This document shows, in pieces, positions 11,570 to 23,964 of a DNA stretch of 64,000 nucleotides. The translations under genes and the position numbers were made by a program. The DNA is from Hippopus hippopus. Taxonomy: Eukaryota; Mollusca; Bivalvia; Cardiida; Cardiidae. The notes below the pieces were generated by a model, which ran no database searches, was not told where the DNA came from, and saw only the letters and a list, made by a program, of their open reading frames with translations. Location of the stretch: NCBI GenBank assembly GCA_946811185.2, contig OX328096.1:48250252-48314251 (forward strand), read 5' to 3'. Each line of letters starts with the position of its first letter. Within the stretch, counting starts at the first letter, position 1.

Positions 11570-11757
11570 CTTTTTTAAAATATTGTGGAAAAAGGAAAGA
11601 TTGCTTGTCACGAAATGGCTTGTGACAAGCATTTTCTCTTTCCCCACACTATTTTCTACAATACAAGTTGAAATTAAAAGCTCACTTAACCACTTTTATA
11701 TTTTCGTCTGCAGATGCTTTCATCTTAAAAGAGTCTACAATATCTCATTTTGTGGAG
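11570..11757. repeat. palindromic MITE, diverged copy
   Basis: The core GGAAAAAGGAAAGATTGCTTG / CAAGCATTTTCTCTTTCCCC is at about 11585-11650. The right arm TCGTCTGCAGATGCTTTCA is at about 11704. The left arm is eroded. Confidence 0.6.
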
Positions 11758-12809
11758 AATTATAAGAAAAAAGCCGTTGAAGCTTAAAAAAAACAACACC
11801 GAAAATTTACTTGTCTCTGGCTAATTTTGCCACACAATAGAACATTACATAACTTTAATTTACATTACTGTACGGATAGAACACAGGGTGTTTTACATGG
11901 TTGGCTTGTAGCTGGCGATTTCTTTATTGGTTGTGATTTAAAATGAAAATGTGTGAACCACAACTGTTTTATTCTTCTAATACAATCACAATTACCAGAT
12001 GTTGTTGTTAAATAATCTTGATTTGGTTTGACAGCGTAGACAGGTAAAATTAAGTTTGAGTCGATCCCAAGACTCGTTATATCACGTGATCCGCTATTGG
12101 TCAAGTTGATCCGGTAATGGTACATTTACAGGCGTTAAATAGACAACTGTGATAGTCGACGCGTATCTTGATAGACCCAGAAAGCAATATGCATCTGAAA
12201 GTGTAACGAAAATCCTGCCCAGCGATACCATTTTCAGCCTTCAGACGTTAATGACCGTTTAACTAACTCCAGCCTTTTCAATAGTGATCTGCTATTGGCG
12301 AGTTCTCTGTATTAGGTTTCTGAAATTTCTTTCCAAGAAACTATCTTAGAATAGAAGGCTAGACCACACGAATTTGACATTCTATAATCAAAATATATGA
12401 TTAAATATGAAAAAATACCCCCCTATATAAAAGAAACTTAAGGAATGCAATGCCTCGATTACCCTAGACTAAACAGAAATGCCAAACCCACCCAAAATCA
12501 TGAACGAAACAAAGAGTGATCACAATTTCCTTTAACCTAGCGACAGATAACACCAAAATGTACCTGTTACAATCCATCAAGGAGGCCATTCGCTGACGTC
12601 CCTATTGTAAGGCCCGCAGTAAATACTAAGGCTGAGTTCACGATAAAACTCTAGTGTATAATGCAGGGCATGCGCAATATTACCTTGGTTTCCATGAACT
12701 CAGTCTAGAGTCTCAACATAATGAAACAAGGCCGATTTTGCAATTGATATAATTAGTATAACTTTGCTTAATGGTTTTCTTAAATCAAGACCTCTACCAA
12801 GTTTCTTCA
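11758..12809. other. unassigned intergenic sequence
   Basis: AT-rich, with no coding or RNA signal. A small imperfect inverted pair CTGAGTTCACGA (about 12633) / CCATGAACTCAG (about 12697) may be an old MITE. Confidence 0.4.
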
Positions 12810-13596
12810 AATTATAGCCGTGGGGTCAAATTTGGCCCTGCCCCAGGGGTCGCAAGTTTTATATGGGTTTATATAGGGAAAACATTAAAATTTTCTGTTA
12901 CCTAGCCATAGGGCCTAGGGCTACTGTATTTTGCATGTAGCTTTATCAAGTGGGCATCTTCCAAGAGTGCCCAAAGTATAGCCTCAGGGTCAAATTTGGC
13001 CCTGCCCTGGGGGTCACAAGTTTTACATGGGCTTATATAGGGAAAACTTTAAAGATTTACTCGTACCTAGCCATAAGGCCTAGGGCTATAAAATTTGGCA
13101 TGTAGCTTTATCTAGTGGGTCTCTACCAAGAGTGCCTAAATTATAACCTTGGGGTCAAGTTTGGCCCCATCCCAGGGGTCACAAGTTTTACATGGGCTTT
13201 TATAGTGAAAACTTTATAAATCTTCTTGTTACTAACCATAAGACCTAGGGCTACAAAATTTAGCCCTGTCTCAGGGATCTCATGTTTTACAGGGCCTTTT
13301 ATTGAGGAAACTCTGAAAATCATGTTTATAACCACACATTCTGAACCTGTATTACCGGGTATTTGGTACGGGGCTTTATCTTGTGGACCTCCATCAGGAT
13401 TCAAGTAATTGTAGCTTTGTGGCCAAGAATGGCTTTGCTTTGGGGTCATAACTTTCTCGTAGAATTTTATAGAAAAAATTTTGTATGTCTTTTAGTTTAA
13501 AACCAATTCGCCAAGTATTGTAATATTTGGCTTGTAATGTTTTTACTTATTAGCCAGTGGAGCGATACAGGGCCATCATGGCCATCTTGTTCTTTG
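12810..13596 (+). mobile_element. tandem-core repeat element, left end missing
   Basis: About four to five diverged units of ~163 bp share GGGGTCAAATTTGGCCCTGC and GGGGTCACAAGTTTTACATG (about 12825, 12986, 13149; later units shorter). They end in the hairpin terminus GGGCCATCATGGCCATCTTG at 13576-13595. The right end and core match the elements at 35.2 and 55.7 kb. The usual left end AGCTCACCTGAGCAC is absent, so this copy is truncated. Open frames in it are repeat artefacts. Confidence 0.75.
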
Positions 13597-13747
13597 TACT
13601 ACCTGGTATGTTTGTGTGTGATGAAAATGTTTTAACGTTCTTGACTTAAAAATTTGCGACAATGATCAAGTAAACTGTTGTCCACGGTTGGATTTTGAAA
13701 TCAACATAATACAGAAAATAATTAATTTTCCAAAGTCAAATATATAT
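13597..13747. other. short unassigned spacer
   Basis: No recognisable feature is seen between the tandem-core element and the second Tc1-like copy. Confidence 0.4.
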
Positions 13748-15275
13748 ACTGAACCAAAAAAGAAACTTCCCCTGTGTTTAAGTGCAGATATACACAAATA
13801 TGAAAATCAGGATTAAACTAGATTTATATGCATTGAAAGAGTATTTTATTGCGACTTTGTGTGAAAAAAATTATTGCTGAGGGTTTATCCAAAAGTAGTG
13901 AAATGGTAGTTAAAATGCGGAAGGGGTCGCTCACCAAAATCACAAATTAATACCGGGTATGACCACCTTCAGCATGAAGGACTGCCTGGCATCGTTGGCG
14001 CATAGAACGGATAAGTGTATTGATTTCGGCTTGTGGAATGTTGTTCCATTCCTGAATTAAGGCTTGTCTGAGCTGAATGACGTTTGACGGTGGAATAGGG
14101 CGACGTCTAACACGCTGGTCCAAATTATCCCAAAAGTGTTCAATGGGATTCAGATCAGGGCTTTTGGCAGGCCAGTCATTAATAAATGCAATGTTATTCG
14201 CCCTGAGGAAATTCACATTGTCCCTAGCTGTATGGCTTGTGGCATTATCATGCTGAAAAAGAGTGATATTGGCATTATTTTGAAACAGTGGGATAACATG
14301 CCTTGCAAGAATTTCATCTCGGTAGCGTTGGGCATTCAAATTCCCTTCGATAATGACAAGATTAGTGCGAAAGCCATGTGCAATGCCCGCCTAGACCAAG
14401 ACAGAACCCCCACCCCCAAAACGATCTCGTTCAAGTACGCAACAGTCGGCATAACGTTCATTTCTCCTACGGTATACTCAAACCCTGCCATCACCTCGAT
14501 GAATGGAAAACCTGGACTCGTCAGAGAAAAGAACGCTATTCCATTGTTGTCTAAGCCAGCATTGGTGTGTACCTGCCCGATTAACACGATTTACGCGGTG
14601 ACGTCACGTCAAAACACAACCAACGTATGGACGACGTGCACGTAGCCCACCCTCGTGCAAGCGATTGCGCACAGTCTGGGCAGATATACGGTTGTTATGT
14701 GTACCAGGGGTGTTAGCAGCAGTGGCAGTGGCAGTTTGAAAGCAATTGCACAGGTGGGTGTTCCGAATATAGCAGTCTTGGCCGCGCGTCGTGACGTGAG
14801 GACGTCCACTACGTGGTCGATCTTCCGTACGCCTTGTTGCTTGAAAACGTTGCCTAATGGGTCGAATAGCACGAGTAGAACATCCAATATTCATAGCAAC
14901 AGCATTCATCGTCATACCAGCATTAAGCATGCCAATGGCACGTTCGCGTAAATTTTGCGGAATTCTAGGCATATCAAAAATAAAGAAAACTAAAAAGAAT
15001 TTAATTTTTTTCAACGTCTTTTTCTTATTGACATGAAAATCTATAAAATTAGACTGAAAGGTTTCAAAAAATATACACGAATTATACTGGTCCGTGCATG
15101 CACGTGAAAATCACTTTCAGCGGGTTTCTTCTGCAAAATGCTTTCAATTGTGTTAAAATTTGTTTTATCGGACACATAATCATTCGCCCGAATATATGTA
15201 GGTCATCTGATATTTTGATTTTTTTTAATAACATTGTATTTGCACTTAAACACAGGGGAAGTTTCTTTTTTGGTA
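13748..15275 (-). mobile_element. Tc1-like DNA transposon, copy 2
   Basis: The terminal inverted repeats are perfect over 34 bp: ACCAAAAAAGAAACTTCCCC... at 13753-13786 and its complement at 15241-15274. The element is about 1.53 kb, the usual size of Tc1-like elements, and carries one transposase reading on the minus strand. This copy is uninterrupted and better preserved than copy 1, and it gives the empty site for the foldback insertion there. Confidence 0.88.
13947..14972 (-). pseudogene. Tc1-like transposase, frameshifted
   Basis: It starts at MPRIPQNLRERAIGMLN (14972), a helix-turn-helix N-terminus, followed by GRPHVTTRGQD and ISAQTVRNRLHE. The catalytic core follows: SPGFPFIEV marks the shifted first-Asp region near 14500, HDNATSHTARDN carries the second Asp, and WPAKSPDLNPIEHFWD carries the Glu. 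It ends GGHTRY-stop. As written, 35 residues separate the second Asp from the Glu, where Tc1 itself has 34. The reading is split over three frames (15014-14604, 14587-14336, 14339-13947), so at least two indels disable it. With these repaired the protein would be about 340 residues, normal for the family. Confidence 0.9.
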
Positions 15276-15288
15276 CCAAATTTATCTT

Positions 15289-15513
15289 AACCCTTTCTCA
15301 CAAGATCCTGTGTTTTTACGACCCTTTGGAGGGAAACTTATGAAAACATTGTGTGAAAAGGAAAAATTGCTCATAATGAGCAGTTTTTCCTTTTATCACA
15401 ATGTCTTCTACCTTTTCGGAGAACTAAGACTCATTTGTACGAATCTTAAAATTGTTATCTGCAGATGCTTCCAATTTGGAACCATCTAAAATTTGTTGTT
15501 TAGGAAAGGGTTA
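15289..15513. repeat. palindromic TTAACCCTTT MITE
   Basis: A full unit: TTAACCCTTTCTCACAAGAT at the left and TTGTTTAGGAAAGGGTTA at the right. The core is a long inverted repeat centred near 15382 (AAATTGCTCAT / ATGAGCAGTTTTT). It abuts the end of Tc1-like copy 2. Confidence 0.8.
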
Positions 15514-17202
15514 TGCGAAATGGTAAATTTTTCGCCGTTTTCTAGCGATCATCGGTATTTTGTGACCATCTAAGTTCATCTTCCCATTCAGATGTTCGTT
15601 GAATCTGGTTCTAAATGAGATAAGGCAATTTTGTAATAATTTAAGTCATTGCATTATAGAAGATGACCGAGAAAAACAACTGCGACAGAGAAAAAACGAA
15701 AATGCCAAGTTAACTTGCTTTGAATGTGGAATGCATACTAGATCTATCATTTTCCATGTTTTATTTGATTTGAAAAGGATAATTAGAGGCATGGATGAAA
15801 GTCCATAGAAAATCATATGTAGATGTATAAGGATGCATCGACCACATATTTACGCTTTACAAACACTGTATTTAATAGACAATGCTCACAGGAAGTACCA
15901 TAATTTGTGTTTCTCTGCCAATGAGATGTAGATTCAGTTTGATTGCAGTCCCAATCCTGTGTTATTTAGGAGATTAACTAGTGTTTGATATTGTTGAAAT
16001 TCACAGTTCTGTGGTTACCCTTATAAAACTTCAGTGTTTATCATTACATTTACTCCAAATTTAAAACATACCAGAAAGTGATATCAAGCTTGCAAATCAG
16101 GAAAATTTCAAGTTTTAGCTTACTATTAATTAACTTCAACGGTTTTAATCAAATTTATTCCACATATCAGTGAGATGCAGTTTGCATTTTATTAAGATCA
16201 AAATTTGATGTTGTTTGGAAGAGTTACAGGACTTCGAAAATTGGTGCACATTTCAAACGTTCTTTATTTTGTTAAAAATTAACTTAAAGGTTTATAGCAA
16301 AGTAATTTTACCATGTGTCTAAAATGAAATATCAATGGTGTGCATCATGATTACTAGTCAAAAATCCAACATTATTTGGAAGAATAAAGGGACCTTGAAG
16401 TTGGTAAGGAATGAAAATTTCTGGCTTCCATTATTGGAGAGGTCATCAGACCTCTTCAACAGTGGTGAGTTTAAAAGGCAGACTGCCACAGAATTTGCTG
16501 TCTAAGTCCATTTTTCTTGCGAAATTGTTCTGATACACGGTCTGTTTCGTCATGGTTTTGTAAATAAAGCGAAATCAAAAAACCGAAACAGGAAATAGAC
16601 GTGGTTTATTTTTATATGACGAATTTCAGAAAAGAATAGTTGTTATATTAATTTGCCATGGTTGCAAATGACCCCTCAAATAATTGTAATTTTTCACTTA
16701 GCAAATAAATCTAAGCAGAAGAAAAAATAAGAAGAATTTCGTTAAAAAAGAGAAAGAAGACTGCTGGACAAGATCATGCGATTTGAAAACGCGACAAGAA
16801 GGTCAAATGACCGTCATGTAAAGCATATGAGGTTTCTACGCGGCGGCTTTTTGACTTGTTTGTTTACATGTACCAAAATGTATTGAAATTGAAAGCCACC
16901 TATTTGGAAACATTGATGCTGACCTCTCCTGGCTTCTTTTGTAAAGAAGCCAACTTGTATAACCAAAGTTTAGTGTCAGATTTAATCCAACTTAAGCATG
17001 TGTCATTATGCCCATGAGATGCCTGATTGGTTTGATAAAAAATCAAAATCTGACATTGTTGAGGCGTTGAATTGGTTTGGTGAAAAATCAAAATGTGATG
17101 TTGATTGGTAGAGTTAAGGAACCTAATTTGTGTGAAATGGAAATTATTTTCATTTTCTCAAAATAATTTGATTTCTATTTGCAGATTGTAGATAGGTTTC
17201 AT
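15514..17202. other. unassigned AT-rich sequence with weak repeats
   Basis: No gene is supported. Four diverged copies of a motif like TCAAAATTTGATGTTGTTTG followed by GAAGAGTTA occur near 16198, 16357, 17040 and 17085, suggesting an old dispersed or tandem repeat. Confidence 0.4.
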
Positions 17203-17675
17203 ACATGTACAGCTTTATTTGCAACTCATCTGATGAACTCTGTTCAATGTCAAAAAATGTTGAAATCTACAATTTCTTTATGGGTTTGGCTGAAACGAGT
17301 AACCCTAGGTAGGGTACAAAATCACCAGTATCGGAGTACAAATTCATTATCTATTACCAGGTGGTGAACTTTTCATTTTATGTAACTTGTGTGAGAAATG
17401 GTTTGGCATAGAAAATGTTTGAGCGACAGGTTTGTAAAACAGAGCTTTATTTGTATTTTACTTAATGGATAAAGTTGAATGTAATAAAATGTTTAAATTG
17501 AAAATTTGTTTATGGGTTTGGCTGAAACAAGTATTCGCGAGTATGATACAAGATAACCATCATCCGATTACATATTCATTATCTGTTACCCTGTGTTGAA
17601 CTTTTTGTTTTGTAAACACGACTTGTGTAATCAATGGTTGTGCATAGAAAATGTTTTAGGGACAGGTTTGTAAAA
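17203..17675 (+). repeat. tandem duplication, two ~237-bp units
   Basis: Units 17203-17437 and 17441-17675 share AGCTTTATTTG at the start, then TTATGGGTTTGGCTGAAAC, CATTATCT.TTACC and GCATAGAAAATGTTT at matching positions. The copies are diverged. No coding potential is seen. Confidence 0.7.
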
Positions 17676-17928
17676 AAGGGAATTAGATCTGGTCCTCAGG
17701 ACCTTATGTATTACAAAAAATAATTGAGAGCTGCTACAATTATGCAAAGGGTTATTCCATAGTTTATGCTAAATTCATAGCTTGCAACTTTTACTCTCAA
17801 TATGACTTTATTACATATATGCACTTCCAAGGAAAATTATTGATCAAAACATTGTACTTTGTGGCTTTTCAATCTTCAATCAGGTAAAACTACACTTGAT
17901 CCAGTTCAATAGATCTTTGATATATTGT

Positions 17929-18156
17929 TTAACTCTTTTCCAAACAATCCCTGGTTTTTACAACTTTGAGATAGAAGCCTTTTGAAAACATTGTGGGAAA
18001 AGGAGAAAATGCTGGTAACCAGCATTTTCTCCTTTTCCCACCATGTTTTCTACCCTGCTGGAAACAAATTTAAATTTTGGGTTACATTTATTTTGTCGTC
18101 TGCAAGTGCTTTCAGTTTGGACCAGTCTAAAATGTTGTCGTTTGGTAAAGAGTTAA
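17929..18156. repeat. palindromic TTAACYCTTT MITE, well preserved
   Basis: The left end TTTAACTCTTTTCCAAACAA and right end TTGTCGTTTGGTAAAGAGTT are inverted copies. The core GAAAACATTGTGGGAAAAGG (17982) pairs with its complement (18025-18053) around GCTGGTAACCAGC. The whole ~228 bp is one near-palindrome. Confidence 0.85.
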
Positions 18157-19421
18157 ATATCTTTAAATTGTTTATACACATATGAACATTTCTGTTCAAT
18201 GAAATTGTGAATATAGTTTGATATACCATATAGTGTTTGAATCTTCAGAGACTGCAAACTTTCCCTGCTTAGGGATAAAATTTTTATATGGATGTTTGCA
18301 TATCATATGCGTCTTCATTGATGGACATGTAGCGCTCCTGCGTGAGCATAAGAAGGTGATACTTGATCTACGCCTTTGGCATAGGTTTAATCTTTATAAA
18401 ATTCATGGCTTGACACCTACCTTGTATGGTGCACATCGATTAACCGCATGTCCAACCAATCTGTATTTTATTGCATAATTATTACAGAGAGTCCTACTTT
18501 TTTCCCTTGTTTTGTATTCCAGTCTGTGACTACATCACTGAAGCATTGACCTTGTAACACAGTTCTGTTGCTTGTATAAGTTGCATTTTGTCTTTTGTTT
18601 GTTTGGAAGTAGACTGAAATATTTCCAAACATCACTTGACATTGTTCATGAAGCATCAGCTTCCACTTGTTGGAATACAGGGCAACCAAATTGTGTAAAT
18701 TAGTTTAATTTGTTTGAGCCATGCTCTTTGAAAAGGGTGTTTAATGCATCTGCAAAAAGTGTCAATCCAGATTAGCCAGCACAGTTCGCACAGGCTGACC
18801 TGTCTCGAAATTCTTTCAATTGGTCAATTTTCTGCATGTCCAAGGGCCATTCTACCTCAGGATTCAGTTGGTTTATTGACAAAATGGATTTTATGGATTC
18901 AAAGTTACGTGATGACTGGCTTGGTATAATGCATCACAGAGATGAAGTAAACCCCCATTTGCCAGAGCCTGGCACATATTTATGCAAGTACAAGTGGGTA
19001 ATGTCAGAAAGGTACCTAGGTTTCAAAATTAAATTGCTTCAGCCCTTGTTTACTGTTACAGGATCTTGAAACTCAGAAAATCTAGAATGTCTTTGGTTCT
19101 GTCAAATATGTAGTTAGAAACAGATTTGAACAAAATTTGTATGAGATACGGCTTTTAATCATTAAGATACTTCATGTGTTAGATGATTATCAAAATCTGT
19201 CAATACAATCCTAGAGTTATGGCAATTCGTTACTGTGAAAATAGGATTTTTTTTTTTATTTCTTCAAATATCATACTCTAATACTTACTAGTGAACAAAT
19301 TGAAGCCAAACTTAATTGTTCAGGGCTTTAACCCTTGCAAAGTTAAAGAAAATATTTAAAGCTTTCAGGCAATTGTGTTTTGTTAAATCCACTTAATATT
19401 CCTAAAGGAATGATAATACAT
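18157..19421. other. unassigned AT-rich sequence
   Basis: No gene, RNA or repeat boundary is recognised. The open frames at 18218-18478, 18468-18689 and 18744-19069 lack family motifs and overlap each other. Confidence 0.4.
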
Positions 19422-19545
19422 AATTTAAGATTATTTACTCTGTCTTCAATATTTCAGCTAATGCCTTTTTCAAGAAATTTAACATGAAATGAATGCCTTC
19501 TATATTTTGTGACTATTTTCACAGCACCATATTTATAAATTTAAA

Positions 19546-19569
19546 TGACGTCATTGACGAATGACGTCA
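19546..19569. promoter_or_regulatory. two TGACGTCA palindromes (CRE-like)
   Basis: Perfect TGACGTCA octamers at 19546-19553 and 19562-19569, 16 bp apart, lie just downstream of the GIY-YIG frame inside the element. TGACGTCA is the consensus for CREB/ATF bZIP proteins. A related TTGACGTCGTTTGG follows at about 19597. Function is inference only. Confidence 0.3.
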
Positions 19570-19620
19570 TTTGGTGTATTAATGGTCTTTGGCACTTTGA
19601 CGTCGTTTGGCGCCAGAATG

Positions 19621-20115
19621 TCACTGCAGTACTGCTGATATGGTCCTAAAACTGTTCTTCACATTGCAGCCATTTGGTCGAACTGTTGCTAGCTTCTGGA
19701 TCCATATTCCTTCTTTTAATTGCCGTTCTATTTTTTCTACCCCATATGATTTCTCTAGTATAGCTATCACTGCATCTTTCTCCAAGTGACCTTTCATCCC
19801 AAAGTGAAAATTGATTGGTTTGTCTTTCTTGAGCTTGATATCTCGGAGATGCTCCGTCATCCTAGCCTGTAATTCCCGCTCATTTTCCCCCACATACACA
19901 ATTGACCAGCATACCATGCACAATATTCCATAAATAACATTACGGATATGGCAAGTAACACCTGTGACGGGCATGTACACAGTCTGCCTTTGGGTGTCAT
20001 GAACTTCCTCTCTATAGATCAAATTGCACATTCCACAATTTGGCTTACAATTTATCTTAGCTATCCTCAAGGCTTTATTTGATTTCCCAAAATTTTCCCA
20101 AAATGTAGGTGGCAT
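19621..20115 (-). CDS. GIY-YIG endonuclease domain of a Penelope-like element, partial
   Basis: The open frame is 164 codons. KPNCGMCNLI, a Cys motif typical of the linker before the GIY-YIG domain, is at about residues 23-32. The GIY-YIG core follows: YGILCMVC at about 62-69, IVYVGENERELQARMTEH at about 72-89, and later EKSYGVEKIERQLKEGIWI. The family normally reads VYxI..C..C...YVGxT...L..R...H, and the conserved Tyr, Gly, Arg and His positions are readable here. The N-terminal ATG lies in the inverted-repeat arm, so the frame is the tail of a longer polyprotein and its ATG is probably not a true start. The domain itself has no internal stop. Confidence 0.75.
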   Translation of the reverse strand: MPPTFWENFGKSNKALRIAKINCKPNCGMCNLIYREEVHDTQRQTVYMPVTGVTCHIRNVIYGILCMVCWSIVYVGENERELQARMTEHLRDIKLKKDKPINFHFGMKGHLEKDAVIAILEKSYGVEKIERQLKEGIWIQKLATVRPNGCNVKNSFRTISAVLQ

Positions 20116-20186
20116 TCATTTCATGTTAAATTTCTTGAAAAAGGCATTAGCTGAAATATTGAAGACAGAGTAAATAATCTTAAATT

Positions 20187-20390
20187 GTGTTTTGTGTTAG
20201 GCTTCACTAGGCAAGAATGGTTTGCTAGCATTTGGGACCATAGTATTTCTCTAAATCATCTTCTTTCAAAATTATTACTGTATTACACATTAGTTTAATA
20301 TTTTATATACAGGTATATGATAATTTACTTGTATGTCAAGTTCAGTTGAGGGTAAAAGTTTGGGAGTTACCACCCTCTACAACTTCCTTG
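20187..20390. other. short unassigned spacer
   Basis: Nothing recognisable is seen between the Penelope-like fragment and the next element. Confidence 0.4.
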
Positions 20391-23082
20391 TAGCTCACCT
20401 GAGCACAAATTGCTCAAAGGGAGGTTTTGCACTCATGCTGGTCTGTCATGTGTCGTCTGGCATCAAGAATTACTTTGTGTGCTCTCTAGAGGCCACATTT
20501 TCAGTCAAATACTCATGAAACTTGGTTTGAACGTTTGTCTTGATGATATCTCGGACACATCTGAAATTTGGTAAGATTGGCTCAAAAAGTAGATTACCAG
20601 GGCATATCTTAGAAAAACCTTGTGTACATTCAAAAGGCTACATTTTCTGTCTGATACTCATGGAACTTGGTCAGAATATTTGTTATGACAATATGTCTTA
20701 CATGTGTGAAATTGGAACTTAGAAAACCTTTTTTTTTTTCATTCTAGAGACCATATTTACAATCTGATACAGTTGAAACTTGGTCAAAATGTTTGTGTTG
20801 GTGATATCTTTTTACATATTTGACATTGAGTCATGTCAGACTAAAAAGTAGGTCAAAGGAACAAATCTTAGAAAAACCACTGTGCACTCAAGAGGCCACT
20901 TTTTCAGCCAGATAATCATGAAACGTGGACAGAATGATGCCTGATTATATCTGGGACAAGTTTGAAACTGGGTCATGTCAGGTCAAAAAGGTCACTGGGG
21001 CAAAACCTTGTATACCTTGTTTGATTTCTAGAGGCCAAATTTTTGGTCTGATACTCATGAAACTTGATTAGAATGTTTGTCTTGATGATATCTCAGACAA
21101 GTTTGAAACACAATCAAGTTGGGTCAAAAAGTAGGTCATGGGAACAAACCTTAGAAAATCCTTGTGTGCATTTCAGGGCCTAATTTTCAGCCTTATACTC
21201 AGAAAACTCAGGAAACTTGGTCAAAATGATTGTCTTGATCACATCTTAGACAAGTTTGAAATCAGGTCATGTTAGGCTAAAACATACATGTAAGTGACAG
21301 GGACAAATCTTATAAACCTTGTGTGCACTTCAGAGGCCCAATTTTTAGCCTGATTCTAATGAAACTTGTTCAAAATATTTGTCTTGATGATACATTGTGT
21401 TTCAGTTAAATATGAAATCAGGTCAGGACAGGTCAAAAAGTAGGTAATTGGGACAATTTTTAGAAAGTCCTCATGTGCACCCTAGAGGCAACATTTTCAG
21501 TCAAGTACGCATGAAATTTGGTCAGAATGTTCGTCTTGTTATTGTTATTTTAGACAACTTTGAAATTGAATCACATTTAGTCACTGAGGCAAATCTTAGA
21601 AAAACTTTTTCGTGCTTTCTAGAGACTACATTTTCAGTCTGACACTCATGAAACTTGGTCAATGTGTGTTTTGATCATATCTCAGACTAGTTTAAAATGA
21701 GGTTACATTGTGTCTGAAAGTAGGTCATTTGGAAAAATCTTAGAAAAACTGTGCAATCTTGAACCCATACTCACGAACTTTGTCAGAATGTTTTTCTGGA
21801 TGATATCTACTACCATTTTTATATGCCCGTTGAAGACGGGACGTATTATGGAATCACCCATGGCGTGCGGGCAGGTGGCGTCCAGTTCTTTGTCCTGAGC
21901 ATAACTTTGTCATCTCCGGTTCTATTAACTTGAAACTTGGCATTTGTGTTTGTTTCAATAATACGAAGTGTAGTGCGAAAGAATCATAACTCTACCTTGT
22001 GCCGTCTTTGAGTTATTTCCCTTAGATTGTCATTTTTACAGCATTTTCTGCTTGTCTGGAGCATAACTTTGTCATCTCCAGTCCGATTGACTTGAAACAT
22101 GGCATTTGTGTTTGTTGCAATAATACGGAGTGCAGTGGGAAAGAACAATAACTCTACCTTGTGCTGTCTTTGAGTTATTTCCCTTAGATTGTCATTTTTA
22201 CAGCATTTTCTGCTTATCCGGAGCATAACTTTGTTATCTCCAGTCCGATTGACTTGAAACTTGGTATTTGTGTTTGTTGCAATAATACGGAGTGCAGTGC
22301 GAAAGAACCATAACTCTACCTCATGCTGTCTTTGAGTTATTTCCCTGTCATTTTTACAGCATTTTCTGCTTGTCCAGAATATAACTTTGTTAACTCTAGT
22401 CTGAACATCTTCAAATTTGGTATGCATGATTGTTGAAAAATTATGGAGTGCAGTGCACAAGAACCATAACTCTTCCTAGCACAAATTTTGAGTTATTCCC
22501 CCTTAGATCTTCATTTTTTTGTAGCATTTCTTCCTTGTCCAGAGCATAACTTTGTCATCTTAAGTAGGGGCGTAACGATACATCGGACTATCGATGGATC
22601 GCGATGGTGAGCGTGTCGATGCTACTGCATCGATTGTTACCTTGAAAATCAATAACTATCGCCGATAGTTACCTCAAATATCGATAGTTTCGATAGTTTC
22701 ACTGAGTAGAAAGAGAGAGAAAATACTGCAATTCACTAATGTATTCGGACGCCCTAAAAGTTCGGACACGTTTAATTATTTACAAAAATTATTTATTTTT
22801 TAATTCTTTCCCTGAGCACTTCCAAAAGCAAGTTTTCCTATATATTCGGACATTCCGTAACGTTAATTTCCCAAAATATTTGACGGGTAATTTTTTGGAA
22901 TATGTTTTCAATAATGATCGGCTGCATAATATTCATTTCTGCATAGCAATGTTCATCGTTACGAAAACGAATCCTTCGAGAGCTGATTAACTCAGCGGTA
23001 ATTTTAAGTCATGAAATTAGACCAGAATAATTGCAACACTAAGGGTGTTTTTGTTAAAGACTTCTCACCAAAGCGAAAAGTG

Positions 23083-23156
23083 TGGATTTAGATCAAAGAT
23101 CAGACCAAACAGTCTGCCTACAGTCTAATCTTAATCTACACAGGCCGCCAAAACCA
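23083..23156. repeat. hairpin MITE, GACAGTGTAGATC family, diverged copy
   Basis: TAGATCAAAGATCAGAC pairs with GTCTAATCTTAATCTA around a short loop, as in the copies at 3572 and 38653. It lies inside the hAT-like element. Confidence 0.6.
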
Positions 23157-23964
23157 TAACCATGCGTGTTGTCCCTCCATAAGCAATAAATAAATCTACT
23201 ATGAAAAATGAATACTAAACCTCGTTCTTTCTTTTCTTTATTTATCAGTAATCCATTTCGAATGCATTCCTTTTACTTCGGCTGCAAGGAATTAGATTAA
23301 TTTTTAGAAAACAGCCGCACTTTTTTATGCTGACTTCACAAAACACGACACGACTGTCGTGTTCTTGAAACAGCTATATTAGTAAATGCAAAAAGGCTAT
23401 ATCAGCTGGTGTACATGTAAATCATGCATGAAATAGGCTTATTTCATGGTCACTTTGAATTGATTGGAGGTCGACCTGCAGCCAGATATAAGTTTCTTCT
23501 TGCAGACCAGTTAAAGTGTGTAAATTAAACAGGTGCGTTACAACTCAGTCGCTTCGAATGATTTGCGTGTTACGTCATACCCCTTATCCAAATTTTACCG
23601 CAAACATTTGTGTACCCACGACAGGCCAACAGGCATCTTGTAGACAGATGGCTTGTAATATAGATCTACATTATGGTCGTTCTGATTTACTCTGCTGATG
23701 GCAAGATGGCGATTTTCAAAGCGTTGGCGGATGGTGTAGATAGACATCAGACTAAACAGAACACGCTGTCTGATCTTGGATCTATACCATCCACTTCTGT
23801 ACTATGACTTAACTCGTATTAGAAAGATACTTCTTTCTAGGGCTAAAAAGGTAAGATAATGTTTAACAGTGTTCCCACTCGCGCAAATTATTGCGTAAAT
23901 CACGTTATAGAATTGAAATTCACGTAACAAATTCTGGTTACACCAGAGACTTCGCGTATGAAAA

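Larger units (their letters stand above)
19422..20186 (-). mobile_element. Penelope-like retroelement 3' fragment between 76-bp inverted repeats
   Basis: The arms 19422-19497 and 20111-20186 are perfect inverted copies (right arm begins GGCATTCATTTCATGTTAAA). They enclose a minus-strand GIY-YIG reading frame. Penelope-like elements combine a reverse transcriptase with a C-terminal GIY-YIG endonuclease and often have terminal repeats in unusual, partly inverted arrangements. Only the endonuclease end is present; no reverse transcriptase motif is found upstream on the minus strand. The arms are perfect, so the insertion may be recent. Confidence 0.7.

Noticed and set aside
12636..12714. Imperfect inverted pair CTGAGTTCACG / CATGAACTCAG
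   Set aside because: Too short and imperfect to claim as a separate element.
14136..14645. 169-codon plus-strand open frame
   Set aside because: Antisense of the second Tc1-like transposase copy.
18218..19069. Three overlapping 60-86 codon frames
   Set aside because: No motif, overlapping on both strands, AT-rich intergenic setting.
21984..22460. 158-codon minus-strand frame with internal repeats
   Set aside because: Its repetition comes from the ~163-bp DNA units of the tandem-core element; sibling units have stops in the same frame.
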